This document shows positions 8,224 through 17,936 of a stretch of DNA of 64,000 nt, one piece after another. The notes under the pieces were generated by a model. The model saw only the letters and a program-made list of their open reading frames with translations. It had not been told where the DNA came from and did no database searches. The stretch is taken from NCBI RefSeq assembly GCF_003336675.1, contig NZ_QPII01000005.1, positions 196,776-260,775 of the forward strand, given 5' to 3'. A program made the position numbers and the translations under genes. Position 1 is the first letter of the stretch, and each line of letters starts with the position of its first letter. The DNA comes from Billgrantia montanilacus (lineage in GTDB: Bacteria > Pseudomonadota > Gammaproteobacteria > Pseudomonadales > Halomonadaceae).

Positions 8224-10419
8224 ATGAGCGAGTCACTCCAAACCGAACCCCATGCCTTCCTGGCCACTTGCCCCAAGGGGCTCGAAGAGCTGCTGGCCGA
8301 CGAGCTCCGTGCCCTGGGTGCCGAGCCGATCAAGACCACCGTGGCCGGCGTTCACTTCCAGGGCGACCTGGCGGCTGCCTATCGTGCCTGTCTCTGGTCG
8401 CGTCTGGCCAATCGCATCGTGCTCTGCCTGGTGCGCGAGGAGGGCATCGAGAGCCCCGATTCGTTGCGCCAGGCGGTAACCACCGTGGACTGGGCCCGCC
8501 ACCTGCGAGCCAGTGCCTCGCTGGCGGTGGATTTCCATGGCCGCTCGGAGCAGGTCCGCCATACGCGCTTCGGTGCCCAGACCGTCAAGGACGGTGTGGT
8601 CGATGCCCTGCAGACGGCGGGAAGGCCGCGGCCCGATGTCGATCTCAAGGACCCTGACCTTCGCCTTTATGCCAACCTTCATCGCGGCCGTCTCACGCTT
8701 GGCGTGGATCTCTCCGGAGAGAGCCTGCATCGCCGTGGCTACCGCCGCGACGTCGGCCATGCGCCACTGAAGGAAAATCTCGCCGCTGCTCTGCTGATAC
8801 GGGCCGGATGGCCGGAGCGCCTGCGTGCCGGTCAGCACCTGGTGGATCCCCTCTGCGGTGCCGGTACCCTTCTGATCGAAGCGGCGCTGATGGCTGCCGA
8901 CATGGCCCCCAACCTGAGCCGGGTACGCTTCGGCTTTCACGGCTGGGCACAGCACGATGAGGTGCTGTGGGCGGAACTCAAGCGCGAGGCGGAAGCGCGC
9001 GCCAGCATCGGCCGCAAGCGTTGTCGCAACCGCCTGTTCGGCTTCGATCAGAGTCCGCCGGCACTGGCGGCGGCCAAGGCCAATGCCATGCGGGCAGGCA
9101 TTCCTGCCCTTGTCACGTTCAAGGGCGCTTCGCTGGAGCAACTGGAGCGCCCCGACGAGCTCGATGAGGCGGCGCAGGGGCTGGTGATCGCCAACCCTCC
9201 CTATGGGGAGCGCCTGGGGGAGTTGCCCGAGCTGGTGGCACTCTATGCCGAACTGGGCGAGGGGGTGCGCCGCGCCTTCCCCGGCTGGCGTCTGGCCGTC
9301 TTCACCGGCAACCCCGATCTTGGCCATCGCATCGGGCTGCGGGCCGACAAGCAGTACTCGCTGAAGAACGGGCCGCTCGATGCCAAGCTGCTGTTGATGA
9401 ACGTGACGCCGGCTGCCGGCGCGGAGAAGCCGGTGAAAGCGGAAGGGCCGGTGCGCAGCGAAGGGGCGCAGATGTTCGCCAACCGCCTGGAGAAGAACCG
9501 CAAGCGGTTGAAGAAGTGGCTCAAGCAGACCGGCGAGACCTGTTACCGGCTCTATGACGCTGACATGCCGGAGTATGCCCTGGCCATCGATGTCTATGAC
9601 GACCGGGTCCACGTCCAGGAGTATGCGCCGCCCCGTTCGGTGAATGCCGACCAGGCCCAGAAGCGTCTCTTCGATGCCCTGCAGGTGATTCCCGAGGTGC
9701 TGGGCATCGACTCGAGCCGGGTGGTGATCAAGCGCCGCGAGAAGCAGAGTGGCAAGGAGCAGTATCGCAAGCAGGCCAGCACCGGGGAGCGTTTCCAGGT
9801 GCGCGAGGGGCGTGCCCGGCTGTGGGTCAATCTGCGTGACTATCTCGATACCGGCCTGTTTCTCGATCACCGTCCGGTGCGGCGCATGCTGGCCGAGATG
9901 GCGCCCGGCACGCGCTTTCTCAATCTGTTCTGCTATACCGCCGTGGCTACCGTTCAGGCGGCTCTGGGCACCGAGGAGGCGGGCGGCGCATCGGACAGCA
10001 TCAGCGTCGACCTCTCCAATACCTACCTGGAGTGGGCGCGGGACAACTTTGCCTTGAACGGACTCGATCCGGCGCGGCACCGGGTGGTACGCGACGACTG
10101 CCTGCGCTGGCTGGAGACCGCCAGGGCGCAGTTCGACCTTATCTTCCTCGACCCGCCCACCTTCTCCAACTCCAAGAAGATGGACGGTACCCTGGACGTG
10201 CAGCGCGACCATGGTCGGCTGTTGGAGCTGGCCATGGCGCGCCTGGCCCCTGGCGGCACCCTGGTGTTCTCCAACAATCAGCGTCGCTTCCAGCTAGACC
10301 CGGCGCTGGCCGAGCGCTATGCGGTACAGGAAATTTCGGCCAAGACGTTCGATCCGGATTTTCAACGGCGCCCCGACCTGCATCACTGCTTCCTGATTCG
10401 CCACCGGGAGGGTGCATGA
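8224..10419 (+). CDS. rlmL: Bifunctional 23S rRNA methyltransferase RlmKL
   Basis: This two-headed enzyme methylates 23S rRNA at G2445 (m2G, N-terminal half) and G2069 (m7G, C-terminal half). From ATG 8224 it is 731 residues (E. coli 702). An N-terminal THUMP-containing region (about 1-160) is followed by the RlmL domain with VDPLCGAGTLLIEAAL and NPPYGERLG, then the RlmK domain with FLNLFCYTAVATVQAA and LDPPTFSNSK. An alternative ATG at 8194 adds ten residues and sits only two bases after AAGGA. I prefer 8224 because family members begin just before the ATCPKGLEELL segment. The stop overlaps the next gene. Confidence 0.95.
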   Translation: MSESLQTEPHAFLATCPKGLEELLADELRALGAEPIKTTVAGVHFQGDLAAAYRACLWSRLANRIVLCLVREEGIESPDSLRQAVTTVDWARHLRASASLAVDFHGRSEQVRHTRFGAQTVKDGVVDALQTAGRPRPDVDLKDPDLRLYANLHRGRLTLGVDLSGESLHRRGYRRDVGHAPLKENLAAALLIRAGWPERLRAGQHLVDPLCGAGTLLIEAALMAADMAPNLSRVRFGFHGWAQHDEVLWAELKREAEARASIGRKRCRNRLFGFDQSPPALAAAKANAMRAGIPALVTFKGASLEQLERPDELDEAAQGLVIANPPYGERLGELPELVALYAELGEGVRRAFPGWRLAVFTGNPDLGHRIGLRADKQYSLKNGPLDAKLLLMNVTPAAGAEKPVKAEGPVRSEGAQMFANRLEKNRKRLKKWLKQTGETCYRLYDADMPEYALAIDVYDDRVHVQEYAPPRSVNADQAQKRLFDALQVIPEVLGIDSSRVVIKRREKQSGKEQYRKQASTGERFQVREGRARLWVNLRDYLDTGLFLDHRPVRRMLAEMAPGTRFLNLFCYTAVATVQAALGTEEAGGASDSISVDLSNTYLEWARDNFALNGLDPARHRVVRDDCLRWLETARAQFDLIFLDPPTFSNSKKMDGTLDVQRDHGRLLELAMARLAPGGTLVFSNNQRRFQLDPALAERYAVQEISAKTFDPDFQRRPDLHHCFLIRHREGA

Positions 10420-10769
10420 TTCGGCTGAAACTCTATACCACCCTGGGCTGTCATCTCTGCGAGCAGCAGGAGTCCCTGCTGGCCCTGCTGCTGCAGGGTG
10501 AATACCACCTCGAGAAGGTCGAGATCAGCGAAGATGACGCCCTCATCGAATGCTACGGGGTGCGCATACCGGTACTGGCGGACGAGTCGGGCAAGGAGCT
10601 CGACCGCGGCTTCGAGCCGCCGCGCCTGGCGGCGTGGCTGGCCGAGCGTCACTGGCTGGATGAGGCTGCCTGGCAGCGGTTGAATGCGGGCGAGCTCGAG
10701 CCACAGGAGGTGCGGGAACAGAGGAAGCAGCAGGCCCCGCGTCCCGGGGGGCGGCGCTACCTTCTGTAA
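10416..10769 (+). CDS. Glutaredoxin-like (DUF836) small thiol protein
   Basis: This is a 117-residue protein whose ATG overlaps the rlmL stop (ATGA), so the two are translationally coupled. It begins with a thioredoxin-fold beta strand and a CHLC motif (TTLGCHLCEQQ), the redox-active pair typical of glutaredoxin-like DUF836 proteins. A conserved cis-proline region, YGVRIPVLAD, lies near residue 45. The Arg/Gln-rich tail (about 90-117) is probably disordered. Its substrate is unknown. Coupling to an rRNA methyltransferase is often seen in this group of bacteria and need not mean a shared function. Confidence 0.85.
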   Translation: MIRLKLYTTLGCHLCEQQESLLALLLQGEYHLEKVEISEDDALIECYGVRIPVLADESGKELDRGFEPPRLAAWLAERHWLDEAAWQRLNAGELEPQEVREQRKQQAPRPGGRRYLL

Positions 10770-10878
10770 GCTGGATGCGTTGACCCTACGTATGCCAGTG
10801 GGCTGCTGCTCGGTGGTATGACATCTTCGTTTTAGCAACAATCGTGCAGCATGGATTCGAAAGCTCAGGGGGGTGAAA

Positions 10879-13878
10879 ATGGATGCACCGCAACGAAGGC
10901 GGTGGCAGTACATCGCTCTGGGCTGTACTTTGCTACTGGCGCTTGCGGACACGGTGCAGGGCGCGGCGGAATCCGGCGGGATACTGCTGACCGAAGAAGA
11001 GCGTCTATTCCTGGAGCAGAACGAACCCATCGTTTTCGTCAGCCAGACCCGCTACCCCCCCTTCGAATTCATCGATGCCAACCAGCAGCGTCACGGCATG
11101 ATGGTGGAGCTGGCCCAGTGGATCGCTACCGAAGCCGGCTTTCATGCCGAATTCACCGACACTGTGTTTCAGCAGGCGCAGCAGCGCGTACTGAGTGGGG
11201 AAGCCCACATCCTCACCAGCTTTTTCTACAGCCAGGCCCGAGACCGGCAGTTCGACTTCACCCAGACCGTTTTCGAGGTTCCTGCTTCCATCTTCGTCGC
11301 CACACAGCGTCCCGACATCGCTCTGGTGTCGGACCTTGATGGTAAGCGCGTGGCGACGCAGCGCAGCGACTATGCCAAGGAGTTTCTCGCCACGCTGGAT
11401 CTCGAGCTCGAGCTGATCGAGACCGCCGACTTCGCCAGTGCGGCACAGGCCGTGATAGAGGGCAGCGCCGATGCCATGGTCGGCGATGAGCAGATCGTGC
11501 TCTATTACCTCTACAGCAACGATCTTCACGAACTCATGAAGCGGGTGGGTGAACCGCTGTATGTCGGGCTGAACGCCATGGCGGTGGCAGAAGGGAACCA
11601 TCTGCTGCAATCGATCCTGGACAAGGGAGTCGAGCATGCCCGCGCCGGTGACACGCTCGAACGGTTGCACGAGAAGTGGGTGGGAGCCGAGCTGCCGGGG
11701 AGGGCCTTTGCCTGGCAGGCGTACTGGCCTTACGCGGTGGGCCTGGCACTGCTGGTTGCCATGGTCGTGGCCTGGAACGTCAGGCTTCGCCAGCTGGTAT
11801 CGCGCAAGACGGCGGAGCTGGAGCTGGCCGCCAGTGTGTTTCGGCATGCGCGGGAGGGCATCGTCATTACCGATGCCATGGGCGATATCATCGAAGTCAA
11901 CGAGGCCTTCACGCGTATCACCGGTTACCGCCGCGATGAGGTCGTGGGCAAGAACCCGCGCCTCCTGCAGTCGGGCCATCAGGAAGTGAGTTTCTATCGG
12001 GCGCTGTGGCAGGAGCTGCTGGAGAAGGGTGCCTGGGAAGGCGAGCTCTGGAACCGGCGCAAGAGCGGTGAAGACTATCCTGAGCTGCTCACCATTTCGA
12101 AGGTCTGCGACAAGCAGGGCCAGGTTTCTCACTTCGTGGCCGTGTTCACCGATATCAGCCGACAGAAGGAGCATGAGCGCCAGCTTCAGAGCATGGCGTT
12201 CTTCGACAGCCTGACGGGGCTGCCGAACCGAATCCTGCTGGCCGACAGGCTGCGGCAGGCCATGCTGGCGGCGCGGCGCAGCGGAGGCAAGGTGTCGCTT
12301 GCCTACATCGACCTGGATGGCTTCAAGGAGATCAACGATCGGCTCGGTCACGATGTCGGCGACCGGGTACTGGTGACCATTGCCGAACGGCTGACGTCGG
12401 CCCTCCGTGAGGCCGATACGGTGGCCCGCCTGGGGGGGGACGAGTTCATCATCGTATTGCCGGAGCAGAGCGATGTGGCTACCGTGACCGCCCTTATCGC
12501 TCGGCTGTTGCGCCGCATCGCGGAGCCAATCGATATGGAAGAGACCTTGCTGTACGTTTCAGGCAGCATCGGCGTGGTTCATTTTGCTCCCGAAGACGAA
12601 ATCGAGCCCGAGCAGCTGATCCGCCAGGCGGACCAGGCCATGTATCAGGCCAAGCAGGCGGGCAAGAATCGCTTCCACATCTTCGATGCTGAACACGATC
12701 GCGCGGTGCGTGGACATCATGAAAGCATCGAGCGCATGCGCCAGGCTCTGGCCGATGACGAGTTCGTGCTCTACTACCAACCCAAGGTCAACATGTCCAC
12801 CGGCGAGGTCGTCGGTGTCGAAGCGCTGATTCGCTGGCAGCATCCGGAGCGCGGGCTCCTGGCTCCGGCCTCCTTCCTGCCGGCTATCCAGCAGCACCCC
12901 CTTGCCATCGACCTGGGCGAATGGGTGCTGGGCGAGGCGCTGGGTCAGTTCGATGCTTGGGCCGACGCGGGCATCAGGCTGCCGGTCAGCGTCAATATCG
13001 ACGCCATTCACCTCCAGCAGAGCGACTTCGTTGAACGCCTGCGCGCCGAAGTCGAGCGTCACCCCAGACTGAGGCCCGGCGATCTCGAACTGGAGGTGCT
13101 CGAAACGAATGCGTTGGAAGATATTGCCCATGTGGCAAGCGTAATGAAGGCATGTCGAACGTTTGGCGTCGAATTCGCATTGGATGACTTCGGCACCGGT
13201 TATTCCTCGCTGACGTATTTACGACATTTCCCCGCCAGCGTGCTGAAGATCGACCGCAGTTTCGTACGCGACATGCTCGATGATCCCGAGGATCTGACGA
13301 TTCTCGAGGGCGTGCTTGGGCTGGCCGTTGCGTTCCGCCGGGGCATCATTGCCGAAGGCGTGGAGACGCTGCTGCACGGGCGCATGCTGCTGGCGATGGG
13401 CTATCAGCTGGGCCAGGGCTATGCCATTGCCCGGCCCATGCCCGCGAAGGTGATTCCGGGCTGGCTCGAGTCGTGGGGTCCCGATCCAGCCTGGCGCCAT
13501 CGTCAGCGTGCCCATCCGGAAGAGCTGCAGGCCATTTATGCCATGGTCGATCATCGCGCCTGTGCTGCCGGGCTGTTGCACTACCTGAAGGGTGAGCGCG
13601 CGGCCCCGCCGGCGATAAGTAGCAGGAAAAGCCGCCTTAAGCAGTGGTTGTCCGCGTTCGATGAGTCGCCGGTCAGAGGGGGCGAACACACGGCACGAAT
13701 CGCCGCCCTCTACTCCGCCTATGATCGGCTAGCCGAGGAAGCGCTGGAGCTCAAGGAGCATCAGGACAACGATCAAGTAAAGGAACGCGCCCGGGAGATG
13801 GAGGGAGTGAGCGAGGAGTTGCTGGGGTTGCTGCAGTACTGGATCGATGCCAGCGAAGCCGTTCGCCAGGATCTGTGA
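10879..13878 (+). CDS. Periplasmic-sensor PAS-GGDEF-EAL cyclic-di-GMP protein
   Basis: This is a 999-residue inner-membrane signalling protein. A signal segment (LGCTLLLALAD...) leads to a periplasmic amino-acid-binding-type domain (SBP_bac_3, about 35-265). A transmembrane helix near 275-295 follows, then PAS (about 305-420), GGDEF and EAL domains. The cyclase motif GGDEF (G519) and the phosphodiesterase motif EAL (E648), with DDFGTGYSSL further on, are intact, so both activities are possible. The C-terminal 130 residues contain DHRACAAGLLHYLKGE and GGEHTARIAALY, faintly like a zinc-sensing CZB domain. GTG at 10873 is an alternative start; ATG 10879 is better spaced from the G-run. The ligand is unknown. 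Confidence 0.9.
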   Translation: MDAPQRRRWQYIALGCTLLLALADTVQGAAESGGILLTEEERLFLEQNEPIVFVSQTRYPPFEFIDANQQRHGMMVELAQWIATEAGFHAEFTDTVFQQAQQRVLSGEAHILTSFFYSQARDRQFDFTQTVFEVPASIFVATQRPDIALVSDLDGKRVATQRSDYAKEFLATLDLELELIETADFASAAQAVIEGSADAMVGDEQIVLYYLYSNDLHELMKRVGEPLYVGLNAMAVAEGNHLLQSILDKGVEHARAGDTLERLHEKWVGAELPGRAFAWQAYWPYAVGLALLVAMVVAWNVRLRQLVSRKTAELELAASVFRHAREGIVITDAMGDIIEVNEAFTRITGYRRDEVVGKNPRLLQSGHQEVSFYRALWQELLEKGAWEGELWNRRKSGEDYPELLTISKVCDKQGQVSHFVAVFTDISRQKEHERQLQSMAFFDSLTGLPNRILLADRLRQAMLAARRSGGKVSLAYIDLDGFKEINDRLGHDVGDRVLVTIAERLTSALREADTVARLGGDEFIIVLPEQSDVATVTALIARLLRRIAEPIDMEETLLYVSGSIGVVHFAPEDEIEPEQLIRQADQAMYQAKQAGKNRFHIFDAEHDRAVRGHHESIERMRQALADDEFVLYYQPKVNMSTGEVVGVEALIRWQHPERGLLAPASFLPAIQQHPLAIDLGEWVLGEALGQFDAWADAGIRLPVSVNIDAIHLQQSDFVERLRAEVERHPRLRPGDLELEVLETNALEDIAHVASVMKACRTFGVEFALDDFGTGYSSLTYLRHFPASVLKIDRSFVRDMLDDPEDLTILEGVLGLAVAFRRGIIAEGVETLLHGRMLLAMGYQLGQGYAIARPMPAKVIPGWLESWGPDPAWRHRQRAHPEELQAIYAMVDHRACAAGLLHYLKGERAAPPAISSRKSRLKQWLSAFDESPVRGGEHTARIAALYSAYDRLAEEALELKEHQDNDQVKERAREMEGVSEELLGLLQYWIDASEAVRQDL

Positions 13879-13922
13879 TTCACGAGGCCCTGGCGCCTGA
13901 CAAGCCCTGCCTTCACGAAGCG

Positions 13923-14204
13923 CTATAGCGAGTCCAGCAGCGATAGCTGGCTGACGGCCTCGCGGCCCTCGGGGCTATGGTCGTCCACTTCGAGCACCTT
14001 GAGCAGGCCGCGCGAGGCCTGGATGGTGGTCTCGTCACCCAGCCACATCATGGCCTGGGCATGATCGTCGGCGAGCATATGCTTCAATCCACCGAACTGG
14101 GTGCCGATCTGCCCCCAGGCGCGGCTGAAGATCCAGTCGCCGAACATGTCCTGATGGATATGCACCAGCACATAGTCATGGTCACTTTCCCAGCGGATGA
14201 TCAC
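13923..14204 (-). CDS. Small WGR-like domain protein
   Basis: This small protein contains the pattern IIRWESDHDYVLVHIHQD, then FSRAWGQIG, then a segment ending MMWLGDE, resembling a stand-alone WGR domain (nucleic-acid-associated in other proteins). The frame is open to 14303, but the upstream part overlaps the pdxB control region and reads poorly. I chose GTG at 14204, with GGAG five bases upstream, giving 93 residues. It is divergent from pdxB and convergent with the GGDEF/EAL gene. Its function is not known; stand-alone WGR proteins are common beside pdxB-like genes only by impression. Confidence 0.65.
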   Translation of the reverse strand: MIIRWESDHDYVLVHIHQDMFGDWIFSRAWGQIGTQFGGLKHMLADDHAQAMMWLGDETTIQASRGLLKVLEVDDHSPEGREAVSQLSLLDSL

Positions 14205-14314
14205 GAAGGCTCCAGCAAGTCGGGCGCCGCCGCGTCGCGGCGTGCCAATGTCAGGTGGCGGTATTGTAAGGGTTCGCGCAGACTGGACAAGCCCTGGTAT
14301 CAAGGAGAGGACTC

Positions 14315-15481
14315 GTGAGAATTGTGGTCGATGCCAACATACCCGCCGCCGACGCCTGTTTCGGCGAACTGGGCGAGTTGATTCGCTTGCCGGGGCGCGA
14401 GATCGACGCCGCGGCGCTGCGCGATGCCGATGTCGTGGTGGTGCGCTCCATCACCCGCATCGATGAGGCGGCAGTGGATGCGGGTATGAGCGGTGGATCA
14501 CCGCTGCGCTTCGTCGGCACCTGTACCATCGGCACCGACCATGTGGACATGCGGGCCCTGGCCCGTCACGGGGTCGGCTTCGCCAGCGCGCCGGGCTGCA
14601 ATGCCGAAGCGGTAGTGGACTACGTACTGGGCAGCCTGCTGACCCTGGCCGAGCGCCAGGGCTGGCAGCTGGCCGAGCGCCGCGTGGGTATCGTCGGGGT
14701 CGGCAACGTGGGCGAGCGGCTGCGCAGGCGTCTGGCGGCCATGGATATCGAGTGCCTGGCCTGCGACCCGCCCCGGGCCGAGGCGGAAGGCACCGAGGCG
14801 GTCGTGCCGCGTTTTGTCGACCTCGATACCCTGATCGACGAGTGCGACGTGCTGTGCCTGCACACGCCGCTGGTGCGCGAGGGTCCCCATGCCACCCATC
14901 ATCTACTCGATGCCCAGCGAATAGCGCGCATCGAGTCGGGTACGGTACTGCTCAATGCCGGGCGTGGCGACTGCGTCGATGGACTGGCACTGCGCCAGCG
15001 CCTGGCCGGGCCGGGTGATATCAGTGCGGTGCTGGACGTCTGGGAATCGGAACCGGCGATCGATGCCGCACTGCGTGACCTGGCCAACCTTGCGACGCCG
15101 CATATTGCCGGCCACAGTCTCGATGGCAAGCTGCGTGGCACCCATCAGGTCTACGCGGCGCTCTCCCGCCATCTGGGGCTGCCGGCGCGGGTGACACTGG
15201 ATTCACTGCTTCCTGCGCCACCGCTGCCCAGACTGGTGCTCGACGGTGGCCTGGAGCCCGAAGACGCGCTGAGGCGCTGCCTGCGTACGGTCTACGACGT
15301 GCGCCGCGACCACGATGCGCTGTATCGCGAATCGCGCCGGCGCGGCATGGCTGTCGGCTTCGATGCCTGCCGGGCCGATTATCCACTACGGCGTGAACTC
15401 TCCACCCTTGAGGTCGAGCTTCGCGGAGGAGCCCGGGAACTGGCCCCGCTGCTCGAGGGCATGGGCTGTCGCGTGGGTTGA
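14315..15481 (+). CDS. pdxB: Erythronate-4-phosphate dehydrogenase
   Basis: PdxB oxidises 4-phosphoerythronate in the DXP-dependent pyridoxal phosphate pathway. The 388-residue protein begins MRIVVDANIPAAD from a GTG with AAGGAGAGG just upstream. It has the D-2-hydroxyacid dehydrogenase core: NAD-binding VGIVGVGNVGERL, the HTPLVREG segment, NAGRGDCVDG, and the catalytic Arg/Glu/His set including DVWESEP and PHIAGHSLDGK. The C-terminal dimerisation domain of PdxB (about 290-388) is present, which separates it from SerA-type relatives. A palindromic terminator follows. Confidence 0.94.
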   Translation: MRIVVDANIPAADACFGELGELIRLPGREIDAAALRDADVVVVRSITRIDEAAVDAGMSGGSPLRFVGTCTIGTDHVDMRALARHGVGFASAPGCNAEAVVDYVLGSLLTLAERQGWQLAERRVGIVGVGNVGERLRRRLAAMDIECLACDPPRAEAEGTEAVVPRFVDLDTLIDECDVLCLHTPLVREGPHATHHLLDAQRIARIESGTVLLNAGRGDCVDGLALRQRLAGPGDISAVLDVWESEPAIDAALRDLANLATPHIAGHSLDGKLRGTHQVYAALSRHLGLPARVTLDSLLPAPPLPRLVLDGGLEPEDALRRCLRTVYDVRRDHDALYRESRRRGMAVGFDACRADYPLRRELSTLEVELRGGARELAPLLEGMGCRVG

Positions 15482-15528
15482 TAACGTGGGTTGATGACGT
15501 CGTTTGACAACGTGGTTTGATAAAACGC

Positions 15529-15554
15529 AGAAAGCCCGCCATGGCGGGCTTTCT
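15529..15554. terminator. Bidirectional terminator between pdxB and htpX
   Basis: A perfect 26-bp palindrome (half-site AGAAAGCCCGCCA) with A- and T-rich shoulders lies between two convergent genes, so it can stop both transcripts. Confidence 0.9.
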
Positions 15555-15591
15555 TGCTTGAGATGGAGGCATCGGTCGGGAGAGATGCCGA

Positions 15592-16491
15592 TTAGCGGTA
15601 GGCCGCTTCCTTCAGCGCCCGAATGCGATCGTCCAGCGGGGGGTGGCTTGCGAACAGTCGCTCCATCAGCGACTTGGTCTGGCCCTTGGTGATAGCCATG
15701 GCGCGCAAGGTGTCCGGCATCTGATCGGGCATCTGGGTTTCGGCCTTGAGTCGAGCCAGGGCATTGATCATGGCCCCGGAGCCGGCGAGTTGCGCGCCGG
15801 CGGCATCGGCGCGGTATTCGCGAAAGCGCGAGAACCAGGCAACGATGGCCGAGGCGATGATGCCGAAGACGATCTCGGCGACGATCACCACCGCGAAGTA
15901 GCCCATGAAACCAAGCCCCGCGCCGTCGCTGCGGCTCTTCAGGAAGCCGTCGACCAGGTGCGCGACCACCCGGGCGAAGAACATCACGAAGGTGTTTACC
16001 ACCCCCTGAATCAGCGCCAGGGTGACCATGTCGCCGTTGGCTACGTGGCCGATCTCATGGGCCAGCACCGCGCGCACCTCTTCCGGGCGCATGCGGTTGA
16101 GCAGGCCGGCGGAAACCGCGACCAGCGCGTCGTTCTTGTTCCAGCCCGTGGCGAAGGCGTTCGACTGCTGGGCTGGGAAGATGCCCACCTCCGGCGTCTT
16201 GATGCCGGCATCCCGAGACAGTTCGGCCACGGTATCGAGCAGCCACTTCTCGGTGGCATTGCTCGGTGTCTCGATCACCACCGTGCCGGTCGAGCGCTTG
16301 GCCATCCACTTGGAGATGAACAGCGAGATCATCGAGCCGGCCATGCCGAAGATGAAGCAGAAGATCAGCAGGGCGTTGAAGTTGATGCCCTGGCCGCGCA
16401 GGTAGCCTTCTACCCCGAGCAGGCGCAACGTGATGCTGGCGACAACGATGACCGCCAGGTTGGTGCCCAGGAAGAGCAGTATTCTCATCAT
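15592..16491 (-). CDS. htpX: Membrane zinc metalloprotease HtpX
   Basis: This quality-control protease of the inner membrane belongs to family M48. The 299-residue protein has two N-terminal transmembrane segments ([19 protein letters not shown] and a second near residue 35-55). The zinc motif [10 protein letters not shown] follows, then two more hydrophobic stretches around 155-205 and the downstream Glu-containing [14 protein letters not shown] segment that supplies the third zinc ligand. Length and order match E. coli HtpX. It is downstream of alaA on the same strand with a 144-base gap, so it may have its own promoter. Confidence 0.95.
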   Translation of the reverse strand: MMRILLFLGTNLAVIVVASITLRLLGVEGYLRGQGINFNALLIFCFIFGMAGSMISLFISKWMAKRSTGTVVIETPSNATEKWLLDTVAELSRDAGIKTPEVGIFPAQQSNAFATGWNKNDALVAVSAGLLNRMRPEEVRAVLAHEIGHVANGDMVTLALIQGVVNTFVMFFARVVAHLVDGFLKSRSDGAGLGFMGYFAVVIVAEIVFGIIASAIVAWFSRFREYRADAAGAQLAGSGAMINALARLKAETQMPDQMPDTLRAMAITKGQTKSLMERLFASHPPLDDRIRALKEAAYR

Positions 16492-16635
16492 CGTTCGGAA
16501 ACTCCGGTCGTTATCCAGGAAAGGTAGGCCGCGCTGCCTGCGGCTGAAAAAGACTGATGTTTAGATACGGCCACTTACCTTGGGTTTCAAGGCTGGCCAG
16601 AAATTCAGGTTCTTTATAATGCCGCCAGACAACGA

Positions 16636-17868
16636 TTACTGCCGATAGCGCGACAGGAAGCGCTCGAAGCGATCCAGGGCATCGCCCAGCTGATCGGCCC
16701 AGGGCAGTGTGACGATGCGCACATGGTCCGGCTCCGGCCAGTTGAAGGCGGTGCCCTGTACCAGCAGGATCTTCTCCTGCAGCAGCAGGTCCAGCACCAG
16801 CTTCTGGTCGTCCTGGATGGGATAGACCTTGGGGTCGAGCCGTGGAAAGGCGTAGAGCGCGCCCTTGGCCTTGGTGCAGGACACGCCCGGGATGGCGTTC
16901 AGCTTTTCATAGGTGATGTCGCGCTGGGCCAGCAGGCGCCCGCCGGGCAGGATCAGGTCGTTGATCGACTGATAGCCGCCCAATGCCGTCTGGATGGCGT
17001 GCTGTGCCGGTACGTTGGCACACAGGCGCATGGAAGCCAGCATGTTGATGCCCTGGATGTAGTCCCGGGCACGCTGCATGGCCACGCTGCCGGAGAGGGT
17101 CATCCAGCCGGAACGGAAGCCGGCGCAGCGGTAGCTCTTCGACAGGCCGTTCATGGTCACCACGAGCTGGTCCTCGTCGGCCAGAGCGCCGGTTGCCACA
17201 TGCTCGGTGTCGTCGTAGAGGATCTTGTCGTAGATCTCGTCGGAAAACACCACCAGGTCGTGCTCGCGGGCGACCTGGAGCAGTTCGCGGACCACCGCCG
17301 GTGGGTAGACGGCGCCGGTGGGGTTGTTGGGGTTGATGATCACGATGGCCCGGGTGTGGCTGGTCACCTTGGCCCGCACGTCGTCGACGTCCGGTGCCCA
17401 GTCGGCCTGTTCGTCGCAGCGGTAGTGCACGGCACGGCCGCCGGAGAGATGGGCCGCAGCGGTCCATAACGGGTAGTCGGGAGCCGGGATCAGCACCTCG
17501 TCACCGTCGTTGAGCAGCGCTTGAAGCGCCATCACGATCAGCTCGGACACGCCATTGCCGATGAAGATATCCTCGATGCCGACACCGGGAATCTCCTTGC
17601 GCTGGCACTCCTGCATGATCGCCTTGCGTGCCGAGTAGAGCCCCTTGGAATCGCAGTAGCCCTGGGCCGTGGGCAGGTTGCGCATCACATCCTGGAGGAT
17701 CTCCTCCGGTGCCTCGAAGCCGAACGGCGCCGGGTTACCGATGTTGAGCTTGAGGATGCGCTGGCCTTCGTCTTCCAGCCGCTTGGCATGCTCGAGCACC
17801 GGGCCGCGGATGTCGTAGCAGACGTTGTCGAGCTTGTGCGATTTCCTGAAAAGGGAGGGCGTGTCCAT
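16636..17868 (-). CDS. alaA: Glutamate-pyruvate aminotransferase AlaA
   Basis: This PLP-dependent class I/II aminotransferase makes alanine from pyruvate and glutamate. The 410-residue product carries the AlaA-type N-terminus (FRKSHKLDNVCYDIRGPV), LNIGNPAPFGFEAP, the PNNPTGAVY segment, the FSDEIYDKI motif and the PLP-lysine context GLSKSYRCAGFRSGWM. Length matches E. coli AlaA (405). The neighbours on either side are also on the minus strand, but gaps of 68 and 144 bases leave the operon structure open. Confidence 0.93.
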   Translation of the reverse strand: MDTPSLFRKSHKLDNVCYDIRGPVLEHAKRLEDEGQRILKLNIGNPAPFGFEAPEEILQDVMRNLPTAQGYCDSKGLYSARKAIMQECQRKEIPGVGIEDIFIGNGVSELIVMALQALLNDGDEVLIPAPDYPLWTAAAHLSGGRAVHYRCDEQADWAPDVDDVRAKVTSHTRAIVIINPNNPTGAVYPPAVVRELLQVAREHDLVVFSDEIYDKILYDDTEHVATGALADEDQLVVTMNGLSKSYRCAGFRSGWMTLSGSVAMQRARDYIQGINMLASMRLCANVPAQHAIQTALGGYQSINDLILPGGRLLAQRDITYEKLNAIPGVSCTKAKGALYAFPRLDPKVYPIQDDQKLVLDLLLQEKILLVQGTAFNWPEPDHVRIVTLPWADQLGDALDRFERFLSRYRQ

Positions 17869-17936
17869 GAGGTGTCCGAATTCCAGTGGTGTCCAGTGGC
17901 TGCCCGATCAGTTTGGCCGTCGGGCAGCGCTGTTGA

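Noticed and set aside
8233-10212. Minus-strand frame of 659 codons over rlmL
   Set aside because: Antisense shadow of rlmL with no recognisable domain.
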